A DNA stretch of 64,000 nucleotides, taken from Pseudomonas fluorescens (lineage in GTDB: Bacteria; Pseudomonadota; Gammaproteobacteria; Pseudomonadales; Pseudomonadaceae). Numbering within the stretch: the stretch's first letter is position 1; every line of letters begins with the position of its first letter. A model generated the notes under the pieces. The model was not told the origin of the DNA and did no database searches. It was given only the letters and a program-made list of their open reading frames with translations. Positions 7,589 through 15,832 of this stretch are shown piece after piece. Location of the stretch: NCBI RefSeq assembly GCF_018614655.1, contig NZ_JAGGOG010000005.1, positions 1-64,000 of the forward strand, in the 5' to 3' direction. Made by a program: the position numbers and the translations under genes.

Positions 7589-10363
7589 CTATGCCTTTAT
7601 GGCTCCATTGCGTCGCATCTTCTGCATTTCATCCGCGAACACCCGCGCATTGCGGCGGATGTCGGCAGGTGTCAGGCGTCCGCTGTTGTCGTGATAGTGA
7701 TAACCACCGCCGCCACCGCCCAACTGCCCCTCGCCGCTCGCAGCCTGACGAATTACGTTGGCGTACTGCTTTGGCAGAACCATTTCCTGCTCGTGGAGCT
7801 GAGTCATTGGGTTTACCCCCGCAGGGATGTCGTAACCGCCTTCAGCGGACGCCACGTTCTTAACCAAGCCAAACACAAACGCACCGGCCGCTACAGCCGC
7901 TGCGACGCCAAGCACGGGACCAATAAACGGAATGGCAGACATTGCGGCAAAGGCACCCGCCATCGCCTGCCAGGCACTGGCGATGATGTTGGAGATGGTC
8001 GCCGCGCCCCAGATCGCGACCGACATGGCCGCTCCACCCGCCTCTGCAGCAGTACGCACACCGACACCAGTGACGGTCGCCCCGGTTTTCGCCGTCTCGC
8101 CGAAGATCCAAGCCATCAAGGGTTTGGTAACCATGTTTTCGATGAACGCGGTACCGATGCTTCCAAAGATCCCTTTTAACAACCCCTGAGTGCTCATCGT
8201 TCCGGTGAGGATCCCGTTTAGCCCGCTGGACCAGCTGGACTGCAAGCTTCCCACCATCCCTGTCCAGTTGCTTTGGGACTCCATGGTTTGTTGTCGGCCG
8301 ATCACGGCCATGCTGTTGCGGTGGGTCTGCTCCAGTGCGAGGATTTGCTGCTGCACCTGCTGCAGCGCGACTGGGTTTCGATCCGGATCCTGATCCAGCA
8401 GCGCTTTGCGTTGGGCCAAGGACTCAGCTTCAATCGCATACCGCTGCTTTTCAAACTCAGCCTGGGATTGCAGCAACTGACCTTGTGTAATCAGATTGGC
8501 CTGCAAATCCAGCTGCGCCATTTGTTCGGCATGGGCAACATCGGTCAGCCGCGCTTGCTTATCAGCGGCAAATTCCTGCTGTTTCATGTTGGTGATCTGT
8601 TGCTGTTTTTCCCGCTCGATGGCGACTACCTCAGCTGCCGCCTTTCGGTACTCCTGGCTGTCCTGGCCGTAAAGCTGCTGACTACGCACCAACGTTTGTT
8701 GAGCGATGTTCAATCGCGCGTCCATGTTGTTGCGGTACTGCTGAGCCTGTGCCTGGAGGTCGGCGAACGCCTTACCTTCGTCCTCACGGCGCAACGACCC
8801 AAGCGCGGTGAGGTAATTACGTTGCACTCCCAGACGCTCCTTGGCCGTGAGGTCTGTGCGTTTGAGAATCCCCTGCCAGTAGTTCGCTTCCTGTTGCTGG
8901 GAGAACTGTAGAAATGTGCCCTGCTCTTCCTGCTGTTGCGAATGCGCGACTTTTTGCGCATCTAGCGCCTCGGACCACTGACTAACCCGCGATGTTGCTT
9001 TACCGGGAGAAGTAATGGGGTCGTCCGTCTTTTTCGTAGGAGGCGTCGTGGACGTCTTAACTTTCTCCCGATGCTCAATCGCTGCCGCATAGCCTGCTTC
9101 AAGCTTAGTCAGACGGGCGATCTCGATGCCGTAAGCCGTTGGCGCCGTCCTGCCCTGCTGTGGAGGCTTAGTTAGCGCGGTGTCGCCCGTCGCTGCCATG
9201 TCAGCCACCTTTCGCCGCTGCTCTTCAATGCGCGCAACACGGGAACGCATACCGGCGTCCACCTCATCAACTTTGTTGGAGACAAGTTGCATGTTCTCCA
9301 GCAGCAGACGCTCCTCCACCAATGCCGCTTCAAGTGGAGCCTTACTACCGTTACCACGTGGACCAGGCTTGAAGTCCTTGAGGATTGCTTCATAGCGAGC
9401 AACATTCGCCGCTACTTCGTCGACTGTCGCCCCTACACCAGTCATGCCTTTCAAAAGACTATTGAACCAACTAGCTGTCTCAGCCAATCGCTTGTTCAGG
9501 CTGACAAAAACAGGCTCCAGAATCGTGCCTATAGTGACTTGCAGCTCGTTACTTTTTGAGTCGAGCTCAGCCTGACTACCAGTCAAGCCGTCAGCCGCTT
9601 TCGCGGCGTTGCCAACCTGCGCTTCAGTCTCTTTCATCACCCCGTTGTACTCAGCGGTGATCTTCTGCGAATCGGTCAACTTGTCACGGGTGGTGCCAAT
9701 GCTCTTGGCATATTCCTCCCACATTTTCGCCACGTTTTTCGTGACACCGGCGTTGTCGACCAACACCGAGTTTTCGTTCTTCAAACCTTCGGTGGCCGAC
9801 ACCACCGCTTCCGACAGACTAAGGTTTGCCTGTCTATTGAAGGCCGCAGCATCTTTCAAGCGCGTGATAACACTCACTGCCTGGTCGACGTTGTAGCCCC
9901 GGCTCAAGAGGTTTTGAAGCGCTTTTGCCGAATCTCCCACACTGATCAGGCCATCAGCAGCAAGCTTGTTCGCCTCATCCATGGCGCGGCCAATACCGAC
10001 GCCCGCGTGGTTGGCAACTGCCTCCAAGCCTCTATAAGCCGCCTGCTGCTGAATTGCCGCATCCTTGCTGTCAACAACCAGTTGCTTGACCTTGAACGCG
10101 CCAAGCGCAAAAACACCGATCAGCCCGGCCGCGACGCTGGAAAGCCCAGAGCGCATGATGGTGCTGACGCCGCCCAATGCATCATTGACCGCCGGGCCAA
10201 ACCGGCTTAATTGCGTTTGGCTACCCACCATTTCGGTATTGATCGCCCGCAGTTCGCGACTGAAAGTCGTTCGAGCGTCACGCATATTCCGCTCAATGCT
10301 TTCGATTGCGCGGTCAAAGCCCTGGGTGCCGGCAGTGAACTGGTACGCGATATTTCTATCCAT
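7589..10363 (-). CDS. Tail tape measure protein
   Basis: 924 residues, the longest late protein, directly after the tail chaperone genes. The N-terminus (AGTQGFDRAIESIERNMRDARTTFSREL) is alpha-helical. The region 500-700 is a long Gln/Glu-rich coiled coil, and a hydrophobic Ala/Gly-rich stretch at about 760-850 (ISAIPFIGPVLGVAAAVAAGAFVFG) could span a membrane. This layout, long helix plus membrane-active segment, is that of siphovirus tape measure proteins, which set tail length and enter the host envelope on DNA ejection. Tail length would be roughly proportional to its size. Confidence 0.85.
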   Translation of the reverse strand: MDRNIAYQFTAGTQGFDRAIESIERNMRDARTTFSRELRAINTEMVGSQTQLSRFGPAVNDALGGVSTIMRSGLSSVAAGLIGVFALGAFKVKQLVVDSKDAAIQQQAAYRGLEAVANHAGVGIGRAMDEANKLAADGLISVGDSAKALQNLLSRGYNVDQAVSVITRLKDAAAFNRQANLSLSEAVVSATEGLKNENSVLVDNAGVTKNVAKMWEEYAKSIGTTRDKLTDSQKITAEYNGVMKETEAQVGNAAKAADGLTGSQAELDSKSNELQVTIGTILEPVFVSLNKRLAETASWFNSLLKGMTGVGATVDEVAANVARYEAILKDFKPGPRGNGSKAPLEAALVEERLLLENMQLVSNKVDEVDAGMRSRVARIEEQRRKVADMAATGDTALTKPPQQGRTAPTAYGIEIARLTKLEAGYAAAIEHREKVKTSTTPPTKKTDDPITSPGKATSRVSQWSEALDAQKVAHSQQQEEQGTFLQFSQQQEANYWQGILKRTDLTAKERLGVQRNYLTALGSLRREDEGKAFADLQAQAQQYRNNMDARLNIAQQTLVRSQQLYGQDSQEYRKAAAEVVAIEREKQQQITNMKQQEFAADKQARLTDVAHAEQMAQLDLQANLITQGQLLQSQAEFEKQRYAIEAESLAQRKALLDQDPDRNPVALQQVQQQILALEQTHRNSMAVIGRQQTMESQSNWTGMVGSLQSSWSSGLNGILTGTMSTQGLLKGIFGSIGTAFIENMVTKPLMAWIFGETAKTGATVTGVGVRTAAEAGGAAMSVAIWGAATISNIIASAWQAMAGAFAAMSAIPFIGPVLGVAAAVAAGAFVFGLVKNVASAEGGYDIPAGVNPMTQLHEQEMVLPKQYANVIRQAASGEGQLGGGGGGYHYHDNSGRLTPADIRRNARVFADEMQKMRRNGAIKA

Positions 10364-10442
10364 GCCAAAACCTCACATTGCAGACGTAAAAACTCCGCCG
10401 GAGCGGAGTTAGTGGGTGATTGGGAAAAATGCCGGATCAGGG

Positions 10443-10742
10443 TCATACGGGCGGGACGAATGCATCCAGCGCCCCACGCAGATGCTCAGGCAAATCCGCC
10501 CGCATGTCTGCCGCCATTGCCGCCAAGTTGCTCGCCAGATCAGGCGCATCCGTAACGTCATCAGTCGGCTTGTAGCCCATGTAACCAGCCACAAGCACGT
10601 GCACAGGTGGATGATGCCGCCAGTAGTCGGTCATATGCCCAACCATCACCATGTCCCAATCACGCCGCAGCGTGACCGGGCTTTGACCGGTACTGGCGAT
10701 CAAGTGAGCGTAGAGCTGGCCCCAGTCGAAGGGGCCTGACCT
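10443..10742 (-). CDS. Tail chaperone C-terminal extension made by predicted -1 frameshift
   Basis: This frame has no ATG near its 5' end and continues the upstream chaperone in the -1 frame: after the slip it reads RSGPFDWGQLYAHLIAST and on to ...LRGALDAFVPPV, about 99 residues. The only separate start would be a TTG at 10703 overlapping the upstream TGA. DWGQLYAHL lies before that TTG and reads like genuine protein, which argues for fusion. The arrangement copies lambda G/GT: a short chaperone plus a frameshifted T domain that recruits tube subunits, placed just before the tape measure gene. Confidence 0.65.
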   Translation of the reverse strand, partial: RSGPFDWGQLYAHLIASTGQSPVTLRRDWDMVMVGHMTDYWRHHPPVHVLVAGYMGYKPTDDVTDAPDLASNLAAMAADMRADLPEHLRGALDAFVPPV

Positions 10743-11047
10743 TCCCCCGGCGCAGGCTCCGTCACTTCAAGCCCAGACGCCCCCATAACGGCACCGAGGG
10801 CTTCGCGCATGTTGCCAAGGTCCAGCAGGTTGGCGACTTCGGCGCGCTCCATTTCGGGGTAGTTTCGACGAAGCGCAGCATGGGTGGCGTCGATCACCGT
10901 GGAGATACTGTCTTTGTCCATGTTGCCGGCCATGACTCGATTGATCCGGTCCAGCAGTTGCTCCAGGTCACCCAACGTCAGAGGCGGGATAACCAGGGAA
11001 CTTCCGGGGAACGGGAAGATCACACCGGGGATTTTAACGACGGTCAT
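10700..11047 (-). CDS. Tail assembly chaperone (G-like)
   Basis: 115 residues with a start at 11047 overlapping the stop of the tail tube gene. Begins MTVVKIPGVIFPFPGSSLVIPPLTLGDLEQLLDRI, a small acidic helical protein typical of siphovirus tail chaperones that coat the tape measure during assembly. The zero-frame C-terminus (GQAPSTGASSTLT) is low-complexity, as expected for the short product of a frameshifting pair. The fusion with the downstream -1 frame would be about 201 residues. The role is inferred from position, size and frame overlap. Confidence 0.7.
   Translation of the reverse strand: MTVVKIPGVIFPFPGSSLVIPPLTLGDLEQLLDRINRVMAGNMDKDSISTVIDATHAALRRNYPEMERAEVANLLDLGNMREALGAVMGASGLEVTEPAPGEGQAPSTGASSTLT
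10742..10748 (-). promoter_or_regulatory. Candidate -1 ribosomal slippery site GGGGGAA
   Basis: On the minus strand the zero frame reads CCG GGG GAA GGT; the heptamer is G GGG GAA. The GGG tRNA can re-pair perfectly in the -1 frame, the GAA tRNA only partly (to GGA). It resembles the lambda G/T site GGGAAAG in position and spacing before the zero-frame stop, about 40 nt downstream. Not a canonical heptamer, so the exact slip point is uncertain. Confidence 0.5.
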
Positions 11048-11799
11048 TCGCTGGAACTCCAGTAAGCGACTTCGCCAAACTCATCGGCATAGCCAGTGAA
11101 TTCAAAGTCAGGGATTGTGTAGTCGTCCTGCTTAGTCGAAAGACTCAACTTATTGCTGACGAAGTTGGGTACGCGGACGTAGATCGACTTGCCTTTGTAT
11201 TTCAGGTAAAGCTCGCCCTGGAACACCGGCATATCGCCCATCGGCAAATTGCGTACCGAAAGGCTCTTGCCGGTGGCGACCGAGTAGCGATAGTCGATAA
11301 ACACCGGTACGCCGACGTCCGCAGTGGCGAACGCATATTCTCCGGTACCAGAGTCGAAGGTGTATTCCCCCTTGGCCGGCGCTGCCAGAACACGGGTGAA
11401 GGGAGCAGCACCACCGCCGCGAACCCCCAGGTCACCCGACAGCAAACCAGCACCTGGTGCGGCGACAATGATCTTGCCACCCACCGGGATGTCCTGGGGC
11501 GTGGTCGCGTGGTGCACCAGCACCTGGCCGGCCTGCAAGGTTTGCCCGAATACCAGCGCATTCATTTGCGACAGGCTGATCTGGGCGGCCTTGGCCTTGC
11601 CGGACAACTTGCCCTGGCCACGCGCGGCATCGACGGCGAACTGCTCGCTACCGAACAACTCCTTGGAGTCGTAGGACAGATCAACCGATGCTTCCTGCAT
11701 GATGCCCAGCAGGATCGGGGTGGGTGACGCCAAGGCGTTGCCATAGGCGTCCATCAGCGGGGTGGCGTAAAACAACCCACTGCCGAATGCAATTTGCAT
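11044..11799 (-). CDS. Major tail tube protein
   Basis: 251 residues. Begins MQIAFGSGLFYATPLMDAYGNALASPTPILLGIMQEASVDLSYDSKELFG, a pattern of Pseudomonas siphovirus tail proteins in which the ELFG segment begins a beta-sandwich tube fold. The C-terminus holds NKLSLSTKQDDYTIPDFEFTGYAD. The gene sits between the tail terminator-like gene and the chaperone, the standard place for the tube subunit. Confidence is good for the role; no closer named family can be given by eye. Confidence 0.75.
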   Translation of the reverse strand: MQIAFGSGLFYATPLMDAYGNALASPTPILLGIMQEASVDLSYDSKELFGSEQFAVDAARGQGKLSGKAKAAQISLSQMNALVFGQTLQAGQVLVHHATTPQDIPVGGKIIVAAPGAGLLSGDLGVRGGGAAPFTRVLAAPAKGEYTFDSGTGEYAFATADVGVPVFIDYRYSVATGKSLSVRNLPMGDMPVFQGELYLKYKGKSIYVRVPNFVSNKLSLSTKQDDYTIPDFEFTGYADEFGEVAYWSSSE

Positions 11800-11809
11800 A
11801 ATTTATTCC

Positions 11810-12262
11810 TCAGTAATAGGTGGGGCCGGTGGTCAAGTCGCCGGTGTTGCACAAGTAGGTAAAGCGATAGCGGACCAGGCAGTTGCCTGCGGTGTTGTCC
11901 CCTTCGTCCTCGATCCAGTCGATGTAAAACCGCTGGACCCGATCCGCTTCCGGGAAAGCGTCCTCGGTGGCCAACACTGCGTGGACGGCAACCTTCACAA
12001 GGTCAGCCACCTGGTCCCAGGCGCCCCCTGTCACAGTGTCTTCCCTGGCGATGATCTCCACCGTAAGTTCGAACTGGTTGCGGTCCACGGCAAAGCTTTC
12101 CCGTTCGGTGGTTTCGAGGCTGGGACGCAGCACGATCGCAGGCGTGAGGTCGCGGGTGATCGCTTCGGTACGGCTTCGAAACACGCGATCAGCCGCCGGC
12201 GTACCGGCAGCCTTAATCAGCGCCTGCGCCTTGGAGACGATGCGGTCTTGAATTGAGGGCAT
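11810..12262 (-). CDS. Probable tail terminator / minor tail protein
   Basis: 150 residues, MPSIQDRIVSKAQALIKAAGTPAADRVFRSR...ITRDLTPAIVLRPSLE...VDRNQFELTVEIIARED. Small alpha/beta proteins of this kind with a central 'R..Q.EL.V.I..R' strand stand at the head-tail junction immediately before the tube gene and cap the completed tail (lambda U-like). The function is assigned from position and general pattern only. Confidence 0.55.
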   Translation of the reverse strand: MPSIQDRIVSKAQALIKAAGTPAADRVFRSRTEAITRDLTPAIVLRPSLETTERESFAVDRNQFELTVEIIAREDTVTGGAWDQVADLVKVAVHAVLATEDAFPEADRVQRFYIDWIEDEGDNTAGNCLVRYRFTYLCNTGDLTTGPTYY

Positions 12263-12265
12263 GGG

Positions 12266-12553
12266 TCAAACCCTGGTGAGCGAAGCCAGGCTGAAGGCGC
12301 CGTCATCGATCATCCGGCGGTCGCGGACCCGGTAGGACACGCCACCGATGGTGATCAGCTTCGAATTGTTGATACCGAGGCGTTCAGCCTCGGCGGTGAT
12401 GACAAGGATCTCGTAGCCTGTGGACTGGCTGTTGGTGCCGCCCATGCCGTGGATCTCATCCGGCATGTCGCGCGCCGCCAGAAACGGCTCACCATCAACA
12501 ATCCCGCCAACGTCGAAGTCCTCAAGAAAGCCCCTGAGGTCTTCGTCAAGCAT
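12266..12553 (-). CDS. Head-tail joining protein (FII-like)
   Basis: 95 residues: MLDEDLRGFLEDFDVGGIVDGEPFLAARDMPDEI...GGVSYRVRDRRMIDDGAFSLASL. The pattern 'D...GG....G..Y.V....DDG.....L' matches small phage head-tail joining proteins of the gpFII/ATP-binding sugar-like group. Overlaps the neighbouring small gene by 8 bp and precedes the terminator-like gene by 3 bp. A structural role at the head-tail interface is likely. Confidence 0.55.
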   Translation of the reverse strand: MLDEDLRGFLEDFDVGGIVDGEPFLAARDMPDEIHGMGGTNSQSTGYEILVITAEAERLGINNSKLITIGGVSYRVRDRRMIDDGAFSLASLTRV

Positions 12554-12746
12554 CGGGGCTCACCTTAGCCTTTCGCCCACCATCGGTTGCCGGAGCCGCT
12601 GACGGCTCGGCCACCACGACTTCCAACTGGTGGCGGAAGCGATCAGCCACATCGTCTGGCAGTTCAACCACCCCTCCTTGGCTGACCAAGGTGTTGTCAG
12701 GCCGGCGGAAGGAGCCAGATTTCACGGTGTAGGATCTATTCGGCAT
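12546..12746 (-). CDS. Small phage structural-module protein, unknown
   Basis: 66 residues, MPNRSYTVKSGSFRRPDNTLVSQGGVVELPDDVADRFRHQLEVV, ending in a low-complexity Ala/Lys tail. Overlaps the gene on each side by 8-11 bp, so it is translated as part of the head-tail block. Small proteins here often decorate the neck or capsid, but no family is recognised and no function is assigned. Confidence 0.6.
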   Translation of the reverse strand: MPNRSYTVKSGSFRRPDNTLVSQGGVVELPDDVADRFRHQLEVVVAEPSAAPATDGGRKAKVSPDA

Positions 12747-12984
12747 CGCCGGTTCCTCCAGCTTTATCCACTTTCACAAGTCGCTGATCCAGCGCCTTGT
12801 CCGGCTCACCGGGGATCACGATCACCTCCCCGACTTTGAACTGGACAGGCTCCAGAATGGTGTAGCGCCCCTTTTTCTTTTCGACCGGCTCCAGGCAGTG
12901 CTTTCGGGCGCTGGCCTGGCCGTCTGTCAGGATCAACTCACCACCGTAAAGGGTGATGGTCTCTGTCACGCGGTATTTCGGCAT
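12736..12984 (-). CDS. Small phage structural-module protein, unknown
   Basis: 82 residues: MPKYRVTETITLYGGELILTDGQASARKHCLEPVEKKKGRYTILEPVQFKVGEVIVIPGEPDKALDQRL. It is beta-rich and shares with the next gene a similar theme ('V.F..GE...P'), which suggests two related small SH3-like neck or decoration proteins. No firm family. Separated by 35 bp from the major capsid gene. Confidence 0.55.
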   Translation of the reverse strand: MPKYRVTETITLYGGELILTDGQASARKHCLEPVEKKKGRYTILEPVQFKVGEVIVIPGEPDKALDQRLVKVDKAGGTGDAE

Positions 12985-13019
12985 ATCAGTGTCCTCGGTG
13001 AGGTGGCAGGCCGACCGGC

Positions 13020-13967
13020 TTATGCCACCAACTGGTTAAGGACGGCGTACTGCCAGCGGCCAAAACCGGCGTTGCGCCAGGTGTCGACACCGTACTGATG
13101 CGCGTCGTTGTCAAACTCGTATTCCGAGCCTTCCGCCTTCGCCTTCATCGCGACGTCGGTTTCCTGCTGACGGATGAACGCTTTCAAACGGCCATCGGTA
13201 CGCAGGGTCACGAACTTGTCCTGCCAAGCATTGAGGCGCACGTTACCGACCACGCGGACCACCACGTTGTCGGGCATGACAATCTCGTTGATGTTGGTTC
13301 CGCGTGGAACGCTCAGCGCGGACTGAGCAACGCTCAACAGGTTGAACGGCACCATCACCAGGAACTCGCGAGCCAGTTCGTTGATGGGTTCGCCCTGATC
13401 ATCCTTGAGGCTGGTGAGCTGGGTCACAGACCGGGCAACTGCCTGTTGGAACTCCTCGACACTCGGTCGGGTTGGTGTGCCATGAACAGCCGCCGCCAGC
13501 TCGGAAAGTTTGGTGGTGATTTTGTTCGACTGCACCCCGCTCTGGCCTTCTTCGTGGTCAACGTCGAAGAAGTACTGGCCGTCGTAGCAGACCTGGGTTT
13601 CACCATTGAGCAACAGTACCGAAAGCAGCCTGGCCCAGTGTGCATTCGTGCGGTCGGCCAGCTCGCCGAGGCGGATGCGCAGTTGCCCGGTCTTGTCGCG
13701 GCGCAGCTCTTTGACCAGAACCTCAATGGTTGCTTCGAAGTGCAGGTTTTCGATTTCGAGTTCAGCACCGATGAAGCCCTTGGCGTGACGCCCGCCAATC
13801 CACTCACGCAGTGTCGGTACCATACCGATCCACGGGTAGGTCTCTTTGGCCTGGTCGGAATCGAACAGGTTGGACACGGCGTCAATCCAAGTCGACCCCA
13901 CATTCTGTTCGAGCATTTCGTAAAACATGCCGATGACGGCACGGCTGGAAAGTACTTCAGCACCCAT
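13020..13967 (-). CDS. Major capsid protein, Mu gpT-like
   Basis: 315 residues. The sequence VLSSRAVIGMFYEMLEQ near the start and the segments YPWIGMVPTLREWIGGR and LAREFLVMVPFNLLSVA are those of the Mu-like prophage major head subunit gpT family (HK97 fold). It lies just after the protease/scaffold and decoration-like genes, the usual order. No N-terminal delta domain is apparent, in line with the separate scaffold encoded inside the protease gene. Confidence 0.85.
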   Translation of the reverse strand: MGAEVLSSRAVIGMFYEMLEQNVGSTWIDAVSNLFDSDQAKETYPWIGMVPTLREWIGGRHAKGFIGAELEIENLHFEATIEVLVKELRRDKTGQLRIRLGELADRTNAHWARLLSVLLLNGETQVCYDGQYFFDVDHEEGQSGVQSNKITTKLSELAAAVHGTPTRPSVEEFQQAVARSVTQLTSLKDDQGEPINELAREFLVMVPFNLLSVAQSALSVPRGTNINEIVMPDNVVVRVVGNVRLNAWQDKFVTLRTDGRLKAFIRQQETDVAMKAKAEGSEYEFDNDAHQYGVDTWRNAGFGRWQYAVLNQLVA

Positions 13968-14022
13968 GGGTGATTCTCCTGAAGAAGGATATGTTCAAAA
14001 AAGGAAGGGGTTGGGCGTAGGG

Positions 14023-14439
14023 TTAAGGCGCGACGGGCACTGGCTGGGCGGCGAACTTGACGATACCGACGCCAGAGCGGACAAAACGGTGAACATGGCC
14101 GACCAGGCTATTGCCGGCCGCTGTCAGCAGAAACGCGCCGCTATCGCTGGCATAGACCCGCTTACCGATATCGGCAAGCGCCAGAGCGGCGATGGGCAGC
14201 TCAATTTTGCCTTCTTCGCGAAGGCGTACGCGTGCAGCCGCAGCGGCTCCGATGCGATTGTCGACGCCGCGATCAGCGAACCCGACAAACAGATCACCAG
14301 CCGCCAGAGGGCGCGCCAGGCCACTGGCAGCGATGATGCCAACGGCCGAGCCTTCGAAGATCTGCACACCGGCGGCAACGGCCAAGTCGTTGATGGTGCC
14401 GATCTCGTAAGCGCGGGGGGTATCGAGTGTAAGAGGCAT
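14023..14439 (-). CDS. Capsid decoration-like protein (DUF2190-like)
   Basis: 138 residues: MPLTLDTPRAYEIGTINDLAVAAGVQIFEGSAVGII...LAAGDLFVGFADRGVDN, with a C-terminal VYASDSGAFLLTAAGNSLVGHV. This pattern, repeated small beta motifs with 'G.VV...G', is that of DUF2190/gpD-like decoration proteins that stabilise expanded capsids. Sits between the scaffold and the major capsid gene. Confidence 0.65.
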   Translation of the reverse strand: MPLTLDTPRAYEIGTINDLAVAAGVQIFEGSAVGIIAASGLARPLAAGDLFVGFADRGVDNRIGAAAAARVRLREEGKIELPIAALALADIGKRVYASDSGAFLLTAAGNSLVGHVHRFVRSGVGIVKFAAQPVPVAP

Positions 14440-14480
14440 GGGATTCTCCAGAGCCAGGGGTTGAGGGGTTTACCAGGTGC

Positions 14481-14990
14481 TTACTTTTTCAGAACCTTGA
14501 CCAAACCACGGTCGGTGGCCTTGCGATAACCGTGATAGGCCTCGAAAGTGCCAAACTCGGCGCGCAGATCCTTGTCACCGTCCCAGGTTGCCTTGGCACG
14601 CTCTTCCAGTGGTGCCTCTGGATCTTCTTCGGCGGCAACTGGTGCAGCCGGTGGCGTGGGTGCATTGGGTACCGGCGCAGGGGCCTGACTGCGAATTTCG
14701 GCAAGAGCATTGGCGCGCTTGGACTTTTCGGCACCAATCACCTGTGCAGCCGCTTCGGCGCCGCTGGTTTTGCCATCGAACTTGAGGCTGGCGATCAGCT
14801 CTTCATGGCCGGGCAACGCGGCCGCCTCGACTGCCTTGATGCGGTCACACTCGGCGCGAGCGCCAGCTGCATGTGCATCGTGTTCCAGGCTGGCCAACAA
14901 TTCGGCGTGATTCGCTGCTAGGTATTCACGGGTGATGACTGGCTTATCGGGGGTCGGAGTTGGTGCGGTACTACTGGTGGTGGTGGACAT
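14481..14990 (-). CDS. Nested capsid scaffold (Nu3-like), internal start in the protease gene
   Basis: In frame with the protease, ATG at 14988-14990 begins MSTTTSSTAPTPTPDKPVITRE and would give about 169 residues, covering only the helical scaffold region. Upstream on the mRNA is CTGGAG with 8 nt to the ATG, a good Shine-Dalgarno sequence inside the protease gene. Known family precedent: lambda Nu3 is made in the same way. The product itself is inferred. Confidence 0.5.
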   Translation of the reverse strand: MSTTTSSTAPTPTPDKPVITREYLAANHAELLASLEHDAHAAGARAECDRIKAVEAAALPGHEELIASLKFDGKTSGAEAAAQVIGAEKSKRANALAEIRSQAPAPVPNAPTPPAAPVAAEEDPEAPLEERAKATWDGDKDLRAEFGTFEAYHGYRKATDRGLVKVLKK

Positions 14991-15830
14991 AGATCGATCT
15001 CCAGAAGGACTGCCGTTGAATTCGGCGATAAGGTTTTCAAGGGTGGATTCACGGTCGGCCATGCCCAGTTCCACGGCATCCGAGCCAATCCGCATGTCGC
15101 CCTGGCCGAAGTCAGCCAGGACGGTTTCAACACTGAGGCCGCGATAATTGGCGACGTCTTCGACGAAGATGTCGGTCAGGCGGTCGACGTGGGCCTGTGC
15201 GACAGCGCGGCCTGATTCGGTACCGAAGTCCGGCCGCTTTTTCGGGCTTTGGCTGCTGACGATTTCAAAGCTGCCGTCGTCGCCGTTTTTGCGCACCGTC
15301 AACACGGTGCCGATGGATCCCACGGCTCCGGTACGGCTCATGACAATTTCATGGGCTGCTGCCGCCATCCAATAACCGGCGCTGGCCGCGTTGCCGGACA
15401 CATAGGCCACCACCTGCTTGGGAGACGCGCGGATCATCTGAGCGAACTCAGCGATGCCGCTGGCAATACCGCCCGGTGTATCCATCACCAGAATGATGGT
15501 GTCGGTCCGCGGATCGTCCACTGCGGTGCTGAACTCTTTTGCCAAAACATCAAGAGAAGTCGCACCGGACAGCGCCGTAAACAAGTTGGCGTAGCGGAAC
15601 ACTGGACCGGTGACCGGCAGCAACGCCACGTTGCCGCGCTGAGTCACGGCGCGGCTGTTCTGCAGGGGCTTGCCCTGCCTGGCCTCCAGCGCTTCCGGGC
15701 CTTCGTGTTCGCGACGGGCAATGGCGGTGATGGTCTGCAGCACGTCCGGGGTGATGGCCCAGGGCTCGCGTGACACCAGGTCGAACGCCGTCACCCGGTG
15801 CACGGGTGCATCGGTTGGGTTGTCGCTCAT
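14481..15830 (-). CDS. Head maturation protease, S49 (SppA/lambda C-like), fused to scaffold
   Basis: 449 residues. The N-terminal ~270 form an S49 serine peptidase: strand motif ILVMDTPGGIASG, nucleophile region SGNAASAGYWMAAAAHEI, and GAVGSIGTVLTV. The C-terminal ~170 residues are Ala/Glu/Lys-rich, helical and proline-spaced, a scaffold domain. In lambda C/Nu3 the scaffold is also made separately from an internal start, and an internal ATG with a good ribosome site is present here at 14990. Starts 2 bp after the portal stop. Confidence 0.85.
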   Translation of the reverse strand: MSDNPTDAPVHRVTAFDLVSREPWAITPDVLQTITAIARREHEGPEALEARQGKPLQNSRAVTQRGNVALLPVTGPVFRYANLFTALSGATSLDVLAKEFSTAVDDPRTDTIILVMDTPGGIASGIAEFAQMIRASPKQVVAYVSGNAASAGYWMAAAAHEIVMSRTGAVGSIGTVLTVRKNGDDGSFEIVSSQSPKKRPDFGTESGRAVAQAHVDRLTDIFVEDVANYRGLSVETVLADFGQGDMRIGSDAVELGMADRESTLENLIAEFNGSPSGDRSMSTTTSSTAPTPTPDKPVITREYLAANHAELLASLEHDAHAAGARAECDRIKAVEAAALPGHEELIASLKFDGKTSGAEAAAQVIGAEKSKRANALAEIRSQAPAPVPNAPTPPAAPVAAEEDPEAPLEERAKATWDGDKDLRAEFGTFEAYHGYRKATDRGLVKVLKK

Positions 15831-15832
15831 AG

